In this document: in pieces, positions 1 to 9,912 of the stretch | Layout: every line of letters begins with the position of its first letter | How positions within the stretch are numbered: position 1 is the stretch's first letter | From: Yoonia sp. SS1-5 | GTDB taxonomy: Bacteria > Pseudomonadota > Alphaproteobacteria > Rhodobacterales > Rhodobacteraceae | Direction of reading: 5' to 3' | Length of the DNA stretch: 64,000 bases | Assembly: GCF_038443705.2 (NCBI RefSeq) | Contig: NZ_CP151767.2 | Location: 2,409,501-2,473,500 of the forward strand | Notes under the pieces: model-generated | What the model saw: the letters and a program-made list of their open reading frames with translations, nothing else | Databases searched by the model: none | What the model was told of the DNA's origin: nothing | Position numbers and translations under genes: made by a program

Positions 1-549
1 GTAACCGCGGGCATCGCTGCGCCGCGTCACCTCGTCCATGTGGTTTGATTTGCGGCCCGCCTCTTGCAAGGCGGCATAGCTTGTCATCGCGGCATGGTCG
101 TATTTACGCAAACCGCGCCCATCGAGATAGACGACATGTTCCAGTGCGGTCAGCGTTTCGCGAACATCGGCGATCTTGTCCACCTGTTCCTGATCGCCGA
201 CAACGGCGAAACGGGCGCCGCAATGATCCAGGGCATAGGCAATCTCTTCTGCCGCAGCATCAGCATAAAGGGGGACGGGAACGCAGCCTATCCGCTGGGC
301 GGCAACCATTGCCCAATACAAGGCAGGCCGATTGCGCCCGGCGATGGCGATGTGATCGCCGATTTCGGCACCAAGGGACAGAAAACCGCAGGCCAATGCG
401 TCGATTTCAGTAGCAGCTTCGGACCATGTCCAGCTTTGCCAGATCCCGAATTCCTTTTCGCGATAGGCAGGCTTGTTGCCATGCGCAGCAACATTCCGAG
501 CAAGAAGCGCAGGAATAGATGCAAGTCCCCGCGTTGCGGCTTCGGGCAT
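1..549 (-). CDS. Long-chain acyl-CoA synthetase / AMP-binding ligase, N-terminal part (truncated by window edge)
   Basis: The reading frame is open from an ATG at 549 to the window edge, so the first 183 residues are visible. They follow the N-terminal subdomain of the ANL (AMP-binding) superfamily: a segment WTWSEAATEIDALACGF, then GDHIAIAGRNRPALYWAM, GCVPVPLYADAAAEEI and LDHCGARFAVVGDQEQV. That order is typical of FadD/long-chain acyl-CoA synthetases, which activate fatty or aromatic acids with ATP and CoA. The catalytic P-loop and hinge lie outside the window. A GGAG ribosome-binding site sits eight bases before the ATG. The substrate cannot be told from this part; such genes often sit beside branched-chain amino acid ABC transporters, which would be further left. 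Confidence 0.85.
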   Translation of the reverse strand, partial: MPEAATRGLASIPALLARNVAAHGNKPAYREKEFGIWQSWTWSEAATEIDALACGFLSLGAEIGDHIAIAGRNRPALYWAMVAAQRIGCVPVPLYADAAAEEIAYALDHCGARFAVVGDQEQVDKIADVRETLTALEHVVYLDGRGLRKYDHAAMTSYAALQEAGRKSNHMDEVTRRSDARGY

Positions 550-940
550 TGGTTTATCCTCCCTTGCTGAACGTTGTCAGCGCGATCTGTGCAGGCGAGT
601 CGCCTCCTCGCGATCCCTGCTTGTCGTATATTGTGGTGTAGAGGCGTCGCAGGTCAATCTTTTTTTGAACAAGCGTTCAATTAACTGCCGAAGCCGCGTT
701 CTTTGCGGGAAATTTGCAGGTCAAATGTCGAAAACAGGCCAAACGTGCATTTCGACACAGACCGCAGGACAGCTCGCGATTACACAAGAACAAATTGTTA
801 ACGAAACGAGCCCAAAAGTCACATATTGGGATTATTGGTGCCGCAAAATACCGTCACGGTTGCGACAACCACCTTAAATGTGGCATTATTTTGTCATCGT
901 AAGGGTGGTATTTTTGGCCCTTAAGTATTGGATTGGTAAA
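550..940. other. Divergent intergenic region between the acyl-CoA synthetase and the TbpB-like lipoprotein
   Basis: About 390 bases without a convincing gene, AT-richer than the flanks. It holds a perfect TTGAAC-N4-GTTCAA palindrome (665-680) and a widely spaced inverted repeat TGTCGAAA / TTTCGACA (726-733 and 750-757). The short reading frames across it have no family resemblance. It probably contains both divergent promoters. Confidence 0.6.
665..680. promoter_or_regulatory. TetR-type operator candidate upstream of the acyl-CoA synthetase
   Basis: The 16-mer TTGAACAAGCGTTCAA has perfect 6-bp arms. Palindromes of this kind are typical targets of TetR-family repressors of fatty-acid or phenylacetate metabolism. 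It lies about 115 bases upstream of the acyl-CoA synthetase ATG, next to a TTGACC -35-like hexamer read on the minus strand (652-657). The cognate regulator is not in the window, so assignment to TetR is inference. Confidence 0.45.
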
Positions 941-1567
941 ATGTTCTACAAATATTGTGCAATTTCTTTGCTTGCGTTGAGCGTCTCTGCCTGCGCGACA
1001 ACCACCGAAACAATAACAACACAGACGGCCCAATCAGCCTTCCGAACGCCTGTTGACGGCAAAACGGATGCCGGATTTGTCGTTGGCCCGCTGACGCGCA
1101 GCTTTTCCAACCACAACGCCGAAGGTGACGGATACGCCAACACAATTGGCCCGCTGATCGAAGGCGGCTTTGGTGCGGCGGCCGGTATCCTGCCCACAAC
1201 CACCGTTCTGGCACAGCCCGATTCGGGGTCAATCAGCTATGATGCCAATTTCATTGTGCGCGCACTTGTCGGCATCGGTGAGACGGATGGGCAGGTGCAT
1301 GCGTTCAGCGTCGGCCAGAACGGGCAGATTGAACTGACCGCCGATTTCGGCGCCAACACGCTCACGGGCAGCGCTGACCAATTCTCGGTCGACGGGGTGC
1401 TGGATGAAAACGGCACTGGTATGTCCGGCACAGTCCGATGGACTGACCAGACTGGCGCGCTGATCGGTCAGGTTGGCAGTGACGAGGTCATCGGGGCCTT
1501 CCAGGGGCATAGTGACACCACCGTCTTTACGGGTGGGTTCATCGGTACAGCGCAACCAACGCCATAA
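941..1567 (+). CDS. TbpB-like (Slam-type) surface lipoprotein
   Basis: The protein has 208 residues from the ATG at 941; an upstream in-frame start at 878 would spoil the signal peptide and is rejected. The N-terminus has a lipoprotein signal ending in the lipobox VSAC, with Cys at about residue 18. The C-terminal half shows alternating short strands with the pattern LTADFGANTLTGSADQF, then GTVRWTD and VIGAFQGH...FTGGFIGT, the signature of the eight-stranded C-lobe barrel of transferrin-binding protein B and related surface lipoproteins. Such proteins are usually moved to the cell surface by Slam outer-membrane proteins; a Slam-like gene lies at 9913-11256. The ligand is unknown. Confidence 0.7.
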   Translation: MFYKYCAISLLALSVSACATTTETITTQTAQSAFRTPVDGKTDAGFVVGPLTRSFSNHNAEGDGYANTIGPLIEGGFGAAAGILPTTTVLAQPDSGSISYDANFIVRALVGIGETDGQVHAFSVGQNGQIELTADFGANTLTGSADQFSVDGVLDENGTGMSGTVRWTDQTGALIGQVGSDEVIGAFQGHSDTTVFTGGFIGTAQPTP

Positions 1568-1580
1568 CTAGCCCCCGGCG

Positions 1581-4349
1581 CTATTCGGCGGCGACTGGCG
1601 TGTCGATCTTTTCGACACGCACAGCTGCAAACTTGAACTCGGGTATCTTGCCATAAGGATCAATAGCCGGGTTCGTCAGAACATTGGCTGCAGCCTCTAC
1701 ATAGGCAAATGGAACAAATACCATATCGGGCGCCACAGCCCGGTCAGCCCGTGCCATGATGTCGATACTGCCGCGGCGGGTTGATAGCCGAACCATGCCC
1801 CCCGGTGCGACGCCCAATTGGCGCAACGTGGATGGATGAAGCGAGCAATTGGCCTCTGGCTCCACCGCGTCAAGCACCTTGGACCGGCGGGTCATGGACC
1901 CAGTGTGCCAATGTTCCAACTGACGCCCAGTGGTCATGATCATCGGGTAATCTGCATCCGGCGTCTCATCAGGCGCGATGACATTCGCGGGGGTAAAGCG
2001 GGCACGGCCATTCTGGCGCGGGAACCCATCACCAAACACAATTGGCTGGCCCGGATCCTCGGGCGAGAGCGAGGGATAGGTCACCGCATTCTGGCTTTCC
2101 AGCCGATCCCAGGTGATGTTGCTCAGCGATTTCATCGACCGTCCCATCTCGGCAAACACCTCTGATGGATGGGTGTATGTCCAGCCAAGGTTCAGGCGTT
2201 TGGCCAGTTCGACGGTGATCCACCAATCTTCCTTTGCATCCCCCGGGGGTGACACGGCCGGGCGGCCCATCTGCACCTGACGGTTGGTATTTGTCACTGT
2301 TCCGGTCTTTTCAGCAAAGGCCGAGGCCGGCAGGATCACGTCTGCATAATTGGCGGTTTCGGTAATAAAGATGTCCTGCACAACCAAATGGGTCAGCTTT
2401 GCCAATGCCTCGCGGGCGTGTTCCACATCAGGGTCCGACATGGCCGGGTTTTCGCCCAGAATATACATGCCATGAATGTCGCCATCATGCACGGCATCCA
2501 GGATCTCGGTCACGGTCAGCCCCTTGTTGGGGTCAATCTGACCTTCCTGCCAAATCTCCTCGAACGCAGAGCGGACGCCATCGTCGCCCACAGGCTGATA
2601 ATCCGGCAGGAACATCGGGATCAGGCCCGCATCCGACGCACCCTGGACATTGTTTTGCCCCCGCAGCGGATGCAAGCCCGCGCCTGGACGCCCAATCTGA
2701 CCGGTCATCAGGGCCAGGCTGATCAGGCAGCGGGAATTGTCTGTCCCGTGAATATGCTGCGAAACGCCCATTCCCCAAAAGATCATCGCTGATTTCGCAC
2801 CCGCAAATGTCCGTGCCACGTCGCGCAACGTGTCAGCAGGAATGCCGCAGATGCCTTCCATTTTTTCGGGGGCGAAATCAGCAAGATGCGCCTTCTCTGC
2901 CTCCCAATTCTCGGTATAGGCCGCGATATACTGCTGGTCGTAAAGTTCTTCTTCGACAATCACATGCATGATCGCATTCAGCATCGACACATCGGCACCC
3001 GGACGGAACTGCAACATATGTGAGGCGAACCGTTTCAAGGCTTGGCCACGCGGGTCCATCACGATCAATTTGCCACCACGTTTGGTGAACTGCTTGAAAT
3101 AGGTGGCGGCAACGGGGTGGTTTTCAATTGGGTTCGCGCCAATCACGATGGCCACATCAGCGTTTTCAATTTCGTTGAACGTCGCCGTAACAGCGCCAGA
3201 GCCCACATTCTCGATCAAGGCCGACACGGACGAGGCATGACACAGGCGGGTGCAGTGATCCACGTTGTTGTGGCCAAAGCCTTGGCGGATCAGCTTTTGA
3301 AACAGATACGCTTCTTCATTGGTGCATTTTGCAGACCCAAAACCGGCGACCCCCTTGCCGCCGATGCGGGCCAGCCCATTTGCTGCGACATCAAGGGCCT
3401 CGTCCCAGGTGGCCGCGCGAAAATGGGTTTCCCAATGCGCGGGATCAACATTCAACCCCTTGGCCGGAGCATCATCGCGGCGGATCAGCGGGGCGGTCAG
3501 ACGATGTTCGTGATGGATGTAGTCAAAGCCAAAGCGGCCCTTCACACATAACCGTCCCTCATTGGCCGGGCCGTTGATGCCTTCGACGAATTTGACCTTG
3601 TCGTCCTTGATCTTCAACGAGACCTGACAACCTACACCACAGAATGGGCAAACGCTTTCAACTTCCTTATCGTAATCTTGGGTGTCGCCGTGCTGGTTTT
3701 CATCGGTCACCGTTGCGGGAAGCAGCGCACCGGTCGGGCAGGCCTGCACGCATTCGCCGCAGGCCACGCAGGATGACGCGCCCATCGGATCATCCATGTC
3801 GAAAACGGGATATGCATTGTGACCGCGCCCCGCCATGCCGATCACATCATTGACCTGCACCTCGCGACATGCGCGTACGCAAAGGCCGCATTGGATACAG
3901 GCATCAAGGTTGACGGACATCGCCACATGGCTGTCATCAAGCAATGGAATGTGGTCACCTGCCATCGCGGGAAATCGGCTGTCGGTCACATCCTGGCCCG
4001 CGGCCATATCCCACAGATGAGATGATTTGTCGTGGGCCACGGCCTGTTCCGGCTGATCCGCAACAAGCAATTCCATCACCATTTTCCGGGCCTGCACCTC
4101 GCGCGGCTGGTCCGTGGTCACGACCATCCCGTCAATCGGTTCACGGATGCAGGACGCTGCGAGCGTACGTTCCCCCTCGATCGCCACCATGCAGGCGCGG
4201 CAGTTGCCGTCAGAGCGATAGCCGGGTTGCGGCTTGTGGCACAGATGCGGGATCACAAGGCCACGCCCGTGCGCGACCTCCCAAATGGTCTCGCCAGGGG
4301 CGGCGGTCACTGTCTTGCCGTCAAGGGTAAATGTGATCTGGTCCGACAT
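1581..4349 (-). CDS. fdhA: Formate dehydrogenase alpha subunit (molybdopterin, FdsA/FdhA type)
   Basis: This 922-residue protein oxidises formate to CO2 at a bis-MGD Mo/W centre. The N-terminus is a 2Fe-2S domain with Cys37, Cys50, Cys53 and Cys67. Two ferredoxin clusters follow (CIQCGLCVRAC and CVACGECVQAC), then the 4Fe-4S motif CPFCGVGC of the molybdopterin fold. The active-site stretch HCTRLCHASS shows Cys where other enzymes carry selenocysteine. The ATG at 4349 is preferred over one two codons upstream because GGAG then lies seven bases away; the long in-frame extension to 4718 has no family support. In soluble NAD-linked enzymes the gene normally lies with fdsB, fdsG and fdsD; here no partner is adjacent, so electron acceptor subunits must be elsewhere. 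Confidence 0.93.
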   Translation of the reverse strand: MSDQITFTLDGKTVTAAPGETIWEVAHGRGLVIPHLCHKPQPGYRSDGNCRACMVAIEGERTLAASCIREPIDGMVVTTDQPREVQARKMVMELLVADQPEQAVAHDKSSHLWDMAAGQDVTDSRFPAMAGDHIPLLDDSHVAMSVNLDACIQCGLCVRACREVQVNDVIGMAGRGHNAYPVFDMDDPMGASSCVACGECVQACPTGALLPATVTDENQHGDTQDYDKEVESVCPFCGVGCQVSLKIKDDKVKFVEGINGPANEGRLCVKGRFGFDYIHHEHRLTAPLIRRDDAPAKGLNVDPAHWETHFRAATWDEALDVAANGLARIGGKGVAGFGSAKCTNEEAYLFQKLIRQGFGHNNVDHCTRLCHASSVSALIENVGSGAVTATFNEIENADVAIVIGANPIENHPVAATYFKQFTKRGGKLIVMDPRGQALKRFASHMLQFRPGADVSMLNAIMHVIVEEELYDQQYIAAYTENWEAEKAHLADFAPEKMEGICGIPADTLRDVARTFAGAKSAMIFWGMGVSQHIHGTDNSRCLISLALMTGQIGRPGAGLHPLRGQNNVQGASDAGLIPMFLPDYQPVGDDGVRSAFEEIWQEGQIDPNKGLTVTEILDAVHDGDIHGMYILGENPAMSDPDVEHAREALAKLTHLVVQDIFITETANYADVILPASAFAEKTGTVTNTNRQVQMGRPAVSPPGDAKEDWWITVELAKRLNLGWTYTHPSEVFAEMGRSMKSLSNITWDRLESQNAVTYPSLSPEDPGQPIVFGDGFPRQNGRARFTPANVIAPDETPDADYPMIMTTGRQLEHWHTGSMTRRSKVLDAVEPEANCSLHPSTLRQLGVAPGGMVRLSTRRGSIDIMARADRAVAPDMVFVPFAYVEAAANVLTNPAIDPYGKIPEFKFAAVRVEKIDTPVAAE

Positions 4350-5060
4350 TCGCATTCTCCGCGCAATACTTGGGCAATTTAGATCAGTTTCGGCGTGCTG
4401 TTGAAAGGTCCTGGGCGACCCGAACGCATGCATTTGCGCCAGCCGGCATTTCCAATGACGGACCCACGGTTCCGATACGGAACCTTTTGGTGCGAGCGAA
4501 ATCCTGTGTTTGGTGCCAGCATAATGTCCGACACGCGGTGCTGTGGCACGAACTTGCACCGGTGGGCGCTTTGCCGCGACCCCGTCGAATAGCCGGATGT
4601 CTCGGCAAGCCCTCGCTCCCATCAGACTGCGTGAGGCGGCTTGCCAAGGCCGATATGGGTTGGGGTTCATCCGCATCACGACCAATAGACCGATGAGGGC
4701 AATCTGACCAATTAACACAATGCCCTGGGCACAAAGGGAGTTTTACCCGGTCCGCGTCACGCGCTGAAGAGGGAATTTGCAGATGTGCATCCGCGTCTGC
4801 GCGTCAACCTGTTCGCGTATATTTTGGCTGGGCCAGTCACACGATCCCGGGTGAAGGGGTTGAGACGAACAGCGTTTGGCCGCCGCTTTACACCGGATAA
4901 CTAAGGGGAGGTGAGGCCATCACGTGAAAAGCTGCCAGAACGCACGCGGCTTTGTGCAATTGATCAAAAAAAAACGCGCATGGCAGACGATATCAGCCTG
5001 CCATGCGCATGTGTTGTCTGTTGTGGGGCGCGCCATAACCCGGCCCCACATCAATCATAT
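4350..5060. other. Long intergenic region between fdhA and clpA
   Basis: About 710 bases with no reading frame that resembles a known protein on either strand. It should carry the fdhA promoter. Visible structures are a small hairpin GGTTCCG-ata-CGGAACC followed by TTTT (4468-4488, plus strand), an imperfect hairpin around 4600-4640, and the clpA terminator (4966-5008). The reading frame at 4384-4734 on the minus strand has a composition unlike its neighbours and no recognisable motif. A decayed gene or small RNA is possible but not shown. Confidence 0.5.
4966..5008 (-). terminator. Rho-independent terminator of clpA
   Basis: Read on the minus strand, an 11-bp perfect stem (GCGCATGGCAG / CTGCCATGCGC, 11-nt loop) is followed one base later by a run of nine T. 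It lies about 50 bases after the clpA stop codon. Confidence 0.9.
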
Positions 5061-7385
5061 TCAGTCAGCGGTCAGCAGCGGCGGCTTATCACCTTTGTCG
5101 GTGATCTTTCCTTGCTCCGGCGCTTCATACTTCAGCTGCAATTCGCCGCCCTTGACGCCAACCTTGACAATGCCGCCTTTCATAAGCTTGCCGAACAGCA
5201 ACTCCTCTGCGAGCGGCTTTTTGATGTTTTCCTGAATGACCCGCCCAAGCGGACGGGCACCCATTTTCTCATCATAGCCCTTATCGGCGAGCCATTCGGC
5301 GGCAGCCTTCGTCAGTTCAATGTGAACATTGCGGTCGATCAATTGTGCCTCAAGCTGCAGAACAAATTTTTCGACAACCTGCATGATGACCGGTTTTGGC
5401 AGCGCGCCAAAGCTGATCACGGCATCCAGACGATTGCGGAACTCGGGCGTGAAAGTACGTTCGATAGCGGCAGTATCCTCGCCCTCGCGGCGATCACGAC
5501 CAAAGCCCATGGCATTCTTGGACATTTCCGCAGCACCCGCATTCGACGTCATGATGACAATGACATTCCGGAAATCGGTTGTGCGACCGTTATGGTCCGT
5601 CAGTTTCCCGTGATCCATCACCTGCAACAGAATGTTGTAAACGTCCGGATGGGCCTTTTCCATCTCGTCCAGCAGCAGCACACAATGCGGGTTTTGATCA
5701 ACCCCGTCGGTCAGCATGCCCCCCTGGTCAAAACCGACATATCCCGGTGGCGCGCCGATCAAACGGCTGACAGCGTGCTTTTCCATGTACTCCGACATGT
5801 CAAAACGCAGCAGTTCAACACCCAACGTGTCGGCCAGTTGTTTGGCAACTTCGGTCTTACCAACACCGGTTGGACCCGCGAACAGATAATTGCCGATTGG
5901 CTTTTCAGGTTCGCGCAGGCCGGCCCGCGCCAGTTTGATCGCAGATGACAGCGCCTCAATGGCCGTATCCTGACCAAACACAACACGCTTGAGCGTTTTC
6001 TCGAGATCCTTCAGCACCTCTGCATCATCCTTGGAGACATTCTTGGGCGGAATGCGCGCAATCTTGGCGACGACATTCTCAATCTCCTTGGTGCCGATTG
6101 TCTTGCGACGTTTGGATTCGGCAACCAGATGTTGCGCTGCCCCAGCCTCGTCGATGACGTCGATGGCTTTGTCCGGCAATTTCCGATCATTGATATAGCG
6201 CGCCGACAATTCGACCGCGGTCTTGATCGCATCGGCGGTATATTTGATGCTGTGATGCTCTTCAAAATAGGGTTTCAGACCCTGCAGGATCTTGATGCTG
6301 TCTGGCACCGATGGTTCTGTCACGTCGATTTTCTGGAACCGGCGGGACAACGCGCGGTCCTTCTCGAAATGTTGACGGAACTCCTTGTAAGTCGTCGACC
6401 CCATGCAGCGTAGCTTGCCGCCCTGCAGCGCAGGTTTCAGCAGGTTGGAGGCATCCATCGCCCCGCCAGATGTGGCACCCGCACCGATCACGGTGTGAAT
6501 CTCATCAATGAACAGCACCGCATCGGGGTGGTCTTCCATCTCGGTCATGACGGCCTTGAGGCGTTCCTCAAAATCGCCGCGATACCGTGTCCCGGCGAGC
6601 AAGGCGCCCATATCCAGAGAATAGATCGTCGCTTTCGACAACACCTCTGGGGTTTCGCCATTGACGATCTTAAAGGCCAGCCCTTCGGCAATTGCCGTTT
6701 TGCCAACACCCGGATCACCCACAAGAAGCGGGTTGTTCTTGCGTCGGCGGCACAGAACCTGAATGCAGCGTTCGACCTCATGCGCCCGCCCGATCAGCGG
6801 ATCCACATCGCCTTTGGTGGCCTTTGCGTTCAGGTCTACGCAATATTTGGCAAGCGCACTTTCCTTTTCGTCACTTTCACCGCTGTTGATTGTCTCTGTC
6901 TCTTCGGTGGACCCGGTCACGGGCCGCTGTTCGCCAAAGGCAGGATCCTTTGCAACGCCATGGGCGATGAAGTTGACCGCGTCATAACGGGTCATGTCCT
7001 GTTCCTGCAGGAAGTAGGCCGCATTGCTTTCACGTTCCGCAAAGATCGCGACAAGCACGTTGGCGCCGGTCACCTCGGATCGGCCGGATGACTGCACATG
7101 AATTGCGGCACGCTGAATAACCCGCTGGAACGCGGCCGTTGGCACGGCCTCGGACCCTTCAACATCGGTGATCAAGGTCGAAAGATCATCTTCGATGAAC
7201 TCTTCCAGATCCTTGCGCAGATCATCAAGGTTCACCGAACAGGCGCGCATCACGCGGGCGGCGTCAGGTTCATCAATCAATGCCAGAAGGAGATGCTCCA
7301 ATGTGGCGAGTTCGTGCTTGCGTGCATTCGCAAGGGCCAGTGCCCCGTGAATGGACTGCTCCAACGTTGTCGAAAATGATGGCAC
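5061..7385 (-). CDS. clpA: ATP-dependent Clp protease ATP-binding subunit ClpA
   Basis: The 774-residue protein is the AAA+ unfoldase that feeds substrates to ClpP. Visible in order: Clp N-domain repeats (residues 1-150), an acidic linker, D1 with Walker [14 protein letters not shown] and Walker [10 protein letters not shown], and D2 with [13 protein letters not shown] and [11 protein letters not shown]. The ClpP-docking tripeptide appears as MGF in AMGFGRD, before the conserved [10 protein letters not shown]. The start is GTG at 7385, with AAGGAG eight bases upstream. In many relatives clpS, which encodes the N-end-rule adaptor, is directly upstream; no clpS is found in the 190 bases before this gene. 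A strong terminator follows the stop. Confidence 0.97.
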   Translation of the reverse strand: MPSFSTTLEQSIHGALALANARKHELATLEHLLLALIDEPDAARVMRACSVNLDDLRKDLEEFIEDDLSTLITDVEGSEAVPTAAFQRVIQRAAIHVQSSGRSEVTGANVLVAIFAERESNAAYFLQEQDMTRYDAVNFIAHGVAKDPAFGEQRPVTGSTEETETINSGESDEKESALAKYCVDLNAKATKGDVDPLIGRAHEVERCIQVLCRRRKNNPLLVGDPGVGKTAIAEGLAFKIVNGETPEVLSKATIYSLDMGALLAGTRYRGDFEERLKAVMTEMEDHPDAVLFIDEIHTVIGAGATSGGAMDASNLLKPALQGGKLRCMGSTTYKEFRQHFEKDRALSRRFQKIDVTEPSVPDSIKILQGLKPYFEEHHSIKYTADAIKTAVELSARYINDRKLPDKAIDVIDEAGAAQHLVAESKRRKTIGTKEIENVVAKIARIPPKNVSKDDAEVLKDLEKTLKRVVFGQDTAIEALSSAIKLARAGLREPEKPIGNYLFAGPTGVGKTEVAKQLADTLGVELLRFDMSEYMEKHAVSRLIGAPPGYVGFDQGGMLTDGVDQNPHCVLLLDEMEKAHPDVYNILLQVMDHGKLTDHNGRTTDFRNVIVIMTSNAGAAEMSKNAMGFGRDRREGEDTAAIERTFTPEFRNRLDAVISFGALPKPVIMQVVEKFVLQLEAQLIDRNVHIELTKAAAEWLADKGYDEKMGARPLGRVIQENIKKPLAEELLFGKLMKGGIVKVGVKGGELQLKYEAPEQGKITDKGDKPPLLTAD

Positions 7386-7575
7386 GATCTGTGCTCCTTC
7401 ATATCGGGGGCAGGATTGGTTCCGGCCAACCCTACCGTGGCCTCTTATCCTTAAGGTTTGGTTTTATCCCGGAACCTTCAAGGACTTTTTTTGATTTCAG
7501 GGTCACAAAAGTGTCGCGTGATCGCGCAAAGACCCAAATTTCATCAGCTTTCGTGAATATTTCACATATTCGTGG

Positions 7576-8352
7576 TCAAAATTTGTCCTTCCGGGCTCTG
7601 ATCTGCGCAAACACCTCGACATCGGTGGCATCTGCCAGCCCCAACACGGCCTTGAACGCCGGATCATCGGCACGCAAAAACGGGTTTGTTCTGATTTCGT
7701 CATCCAGTGCCGACGGCACGGTGGGCCGTCCTGCCGCCCGCGCGGCCTTCACACCCTCTAGTCGAGAGATAAGCGCGGTATTTTCCGGGTCAAGGGACAG
7801 CGCGAAACGTCCGTTGGTTTCGGTGTATTCGTGACCTGAACAAATGATGGTGTCTTCCGGCAGGTTGCGCAGCTTTTGCAGGCTTTCCCACATTTGCGCA
7901 GGTGTCCCTTCAAACAAGCGCCCGCAGCCAAGCGCCATCAGACTATCGGCGGTAAAGGCCAGCTCTGGCTCGGGCATATGGTACGCGATATGGCCGATTG
8001 TGTGGCCGGGTACGTCCAGCACATGTACATCAACGCCGCAAACGGTGATGACATCGCCGTCGCCGACTTCCAGATCAAGATCGGGCAGCCGATGTTTGTC
8101 GGATCCGGCCCCGACAACGCGCACGCCGTCGCGCAGGGCCTCCACCGCATCAATATGATCGGAATGATGATGGGTGATCAGAATATCTGTCAGGGTCCAG
8201 CCCTTGGCCCTCAACGCATCCTGAACAGGCCCTGCCGCGGGGGCATCAACCAGGGCGGTCTCACCACTGTCCCGGTTGTGGACCAGGTAGGTATAATTGT
8301 CTGACAGACACGGGACAACCACCAGATCAATCGGAGCGAATTCGTTTGTCAT
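7576..8352 (-). CDS. gloB: Hydroxyacylglutathione hydrolase (glyoxalase II)
   Basis: The 258-residue protein hydrolyses S-D-lactoylglutathione to D-lactate and glutathione in methylglyoxal detoxification. It has the metallo-beta-lactamase metal motif THHHSDH (residues 60-66), the GHTIGHIAYH segment, the second metal region FTADSLMALGCGRLFEG and the C-terminal glyoxalase II signature CSGHEYTETNGRFAL. The ATG at 8352 gives the usual family length; the longer frame to 8658 overlaps the divergent methyltransferase. The pairing with a divergent methyltransferase gene suggests a shared promoter region of about 60 bases. Confidence 0.95.
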   Translation of the reverse strand: MTNEFAPIDLVVVPCLSDNYTYLVHNRDSGETALVDAPAAGPVQDALRAKGWTLTDILITHHHSDHIDAVEALRDGVRVVGAGSDKHRLPDLDLEVGDGDVITVCGVDVHVLDVPGHTIGHIAYHMPEPELAFTADSLMALGCGRLFEGTPAQMWESLQKLRNLPEDTIICSGHEYTETNGRFALSLDPENTALISRLEGVKAARAAGRPTVPSALDDEIRTNPFLRADDPAFKAVLGLADATDVEVFAQIRARKDKF

Positions 8353-8415
8353 GGCAATATACCCTTCAGTTGATATGTTAAGCGGCAAGCTTTGCCGAAC
8401 GGGGACCAAACCGCA

Positions 8416-9168
8416 ATGCATCTCGACGTGCTGGATCTGCGAAAGTTCTACTACCGCAGCGCGCTTGGCCGGGCGGCGCAGAAAGTCATCCGTGATGAGT
8501 TGACCACGCTTTGGCCCGAGGCGAAAGGCCAGATGGTTGTGGGCTTTGGATTTGCGGTCCCGCTGCTGCGGCCTTACCTGAAAGATGCGCGGCGGGTGAT
8601 TGGTCTGATGCCGGGGCCTCAAGGGGTGATGCCATGGCCCCCCGAGGGGGCCAATCACAGCGTGCTTTGCGAAGACACATTATGGCCGCTTGAAACCGGC
8701 CATGTCGACAAACTGATTCTGCTGCATGGGTTGGAAACGACAGAGCATCCCTCTGCCTTGCTGGATGAGGCATGGCGGGTTCTTGGCCCGGGCGGGCGGG
8801 CCGTGTTTATCGTTCCGAACAGGGCAGGCCTGTGGTCGCGATCCGACGCGACGCCGTTTGGCTATGGCAGGCCCTATTCGCTGGGGCAGCTAGAGGCACA
8901 ACTCCGCAAGCATCAATTTGTGACGGAACGCACCCTGTCGACACTGTATCAGCCCCCATCCACCAACCGGATATGGCGCAGATCGGCCAGTCTTCTTGAA
9001 AAGATTGGTCATAGCATGCCGGTTATTGTGGCTGGCGGGGTATTGATGGTTGAGGTCAGCAAGCAGATGGCCGCCCCGACCCGTCCCGGTCTGGGAGAAG
9101 CGGTCAAGCGCCCGCTGAGAGCGCTTGAAGAAATCACCAAACCAAAACCGAAACCGGAAACCGCCTGA
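8416..9168 (+). CDS. SAM-dependent methyltransferase (class I, type 11-like)
   Basis: This 250-residue protein has a degenerate SAM-binding motif I ([15 protein letters not shown]) and clearer motifs further on: [16 protein letters not shown] and [21 protein letters not shown], the latter being the post-I/motif III region of Methyltransf_11 proteins. The C-terminus is a proline- and lysine-rich tail. The ATG at 8416 is chosen over a TTG at 8392 because [13 protein letters not shown] begins the conserved region. It is transcribed away from gloB. The substrate is unknown. Confidence 0.75.
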   Translation: MHLDVLDLRKFYYRSALGRAAQKVIRDELTTLWPEAKGQMVVGFGFAVPLLRPYLKDARRVIGLMPGPQGVMPWPPEGANHSVLCEDTLWPLETGHVDKLILLHGLETTEHPSALLDEAWRVLGPGGRAVFIVPNRAGLWSRSDATPFGYGRPYSLGQLEAQLRKHQFVTERTLSTLYQPPSTNRIWRRSASLLEKIGHSMPVIVAGGVLMVEVSKQMAAPTRPGLGEAVKRPLRALEEITKPKPKPETA

Positions 9169-9175
9169 TCCGGCC

Positions 9176-9724
9176 TTACTGTTCTGCAGCCAGAACCAAC
9201 ACCCAACGTGTGCTTGATCCGCTGCCGGCACGTGCCAGGCCGAAATCTTCGAAATTGGGGTTCACATTGTTGCGCTGGTGGCCGGGGGAATTGACCCAGC
9301 CCTGCAGCACGGCGGCTTCGGACTGATAGCCCTGCGCAATATTTTCACCATATGTGCGCCAGCGATACCCTGCTGCCGTGATCCGATCGCCGGGGGAGGA
9401 TCCGTTGAGACCGGTATGGCTAAAGTAATTCTGCGCCAGCATGTCATTGGCGTGGTTTTGCGCCGCGTTGCCCAAGCGGGCATCAAACGTCACAGGTGCC
9501 GCCCCATTCGCAAGGCGTACGTCGTTCAGCATGCCCGCAAATGTGGTGGGCGCGGGCGCGCTGGGTGATGAAGACGGGCGCGCCGCCGGGGCGGATGCGG
9601 TGGTCGGCGACGTCGACGCCGCGACCGAGGGCGCGGTTAGCGTCGAGACAGAGGTATTTCCCCCGCCAGAGCCACCACAGGCAGCCAGTGCTACAAGCCC
9701 AACAATTGCGTAAATAATCTTCAT
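9176..9724 (-). CDS. CAP-domain (SCP/PR1-like) lipoprotein
   Basis: The 182-residue protein starts with a lipoprotein signal peptide (LVALAAC lipobox, Cys at about residue 16), followed by a low-complexity Ser/Ala/Pro/Thr linker to about residue 58. The rest is a bacterial CAP domain of the YkwD type: FAGMLNDVRLANGAAPV, the metal/His region NHANDMLAQNYFSHTG, YGENIAQGY and the C-terminal NSPGHQRNNVNPNFEDFG. Such proteins are envelope-located; biochemical function is not established for most. It converges with the methyltransferase gene, leaving seven bases between stops. Confidence 0.85.
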   Translation of the reverse strand: MKIIYAIVGLVALAACGGSGGGNTSVSTLTAPSVAASTSPTTASAPAARPSSSPSAPAPTTFAGMLNDVRLANGAAPVTFDARLGNAAQNHANDMLAQNYFSHTGLNGSSPGDRITAAGYRWRTYGENIAQGYQSEAAVLQGWVNSPGHQRNNVNPNFEDFGLARAGSGSSTRWVLVLAAEQ

Positions 9725-9912
9725 GTCCCGATCTCCTGTCGTCCCCCAGCAATGGTCCTAACCGGGAAATGTGGCGGGTCGTAGGCAAGAATTGGGTGGG
9801 TGCGGGCAAGCAGCGAGATCACGCCGATCTGTCAAAATCCGACAAGCAGGCTGTCGCCACAACGGGGCCACACAGCTATGCCAACATGGGGCAGGCAAGG
9901 TAACAGATCGAC

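Noticed and set aside
4460-4490. T-arm of a tRNA gene
   Set aside because: GGTTCCGATACGGAACC is only a small hairpin; no acceptor, D or anticodon arms can be placed around it.
4911-5948. 345-residue plus-strand reading frame opposite clpA
   Set aside because: It lies mostly antisense to clpA and spans the clpA terminator; the sequence shows no family motif and the clpA frame is fully conserved.
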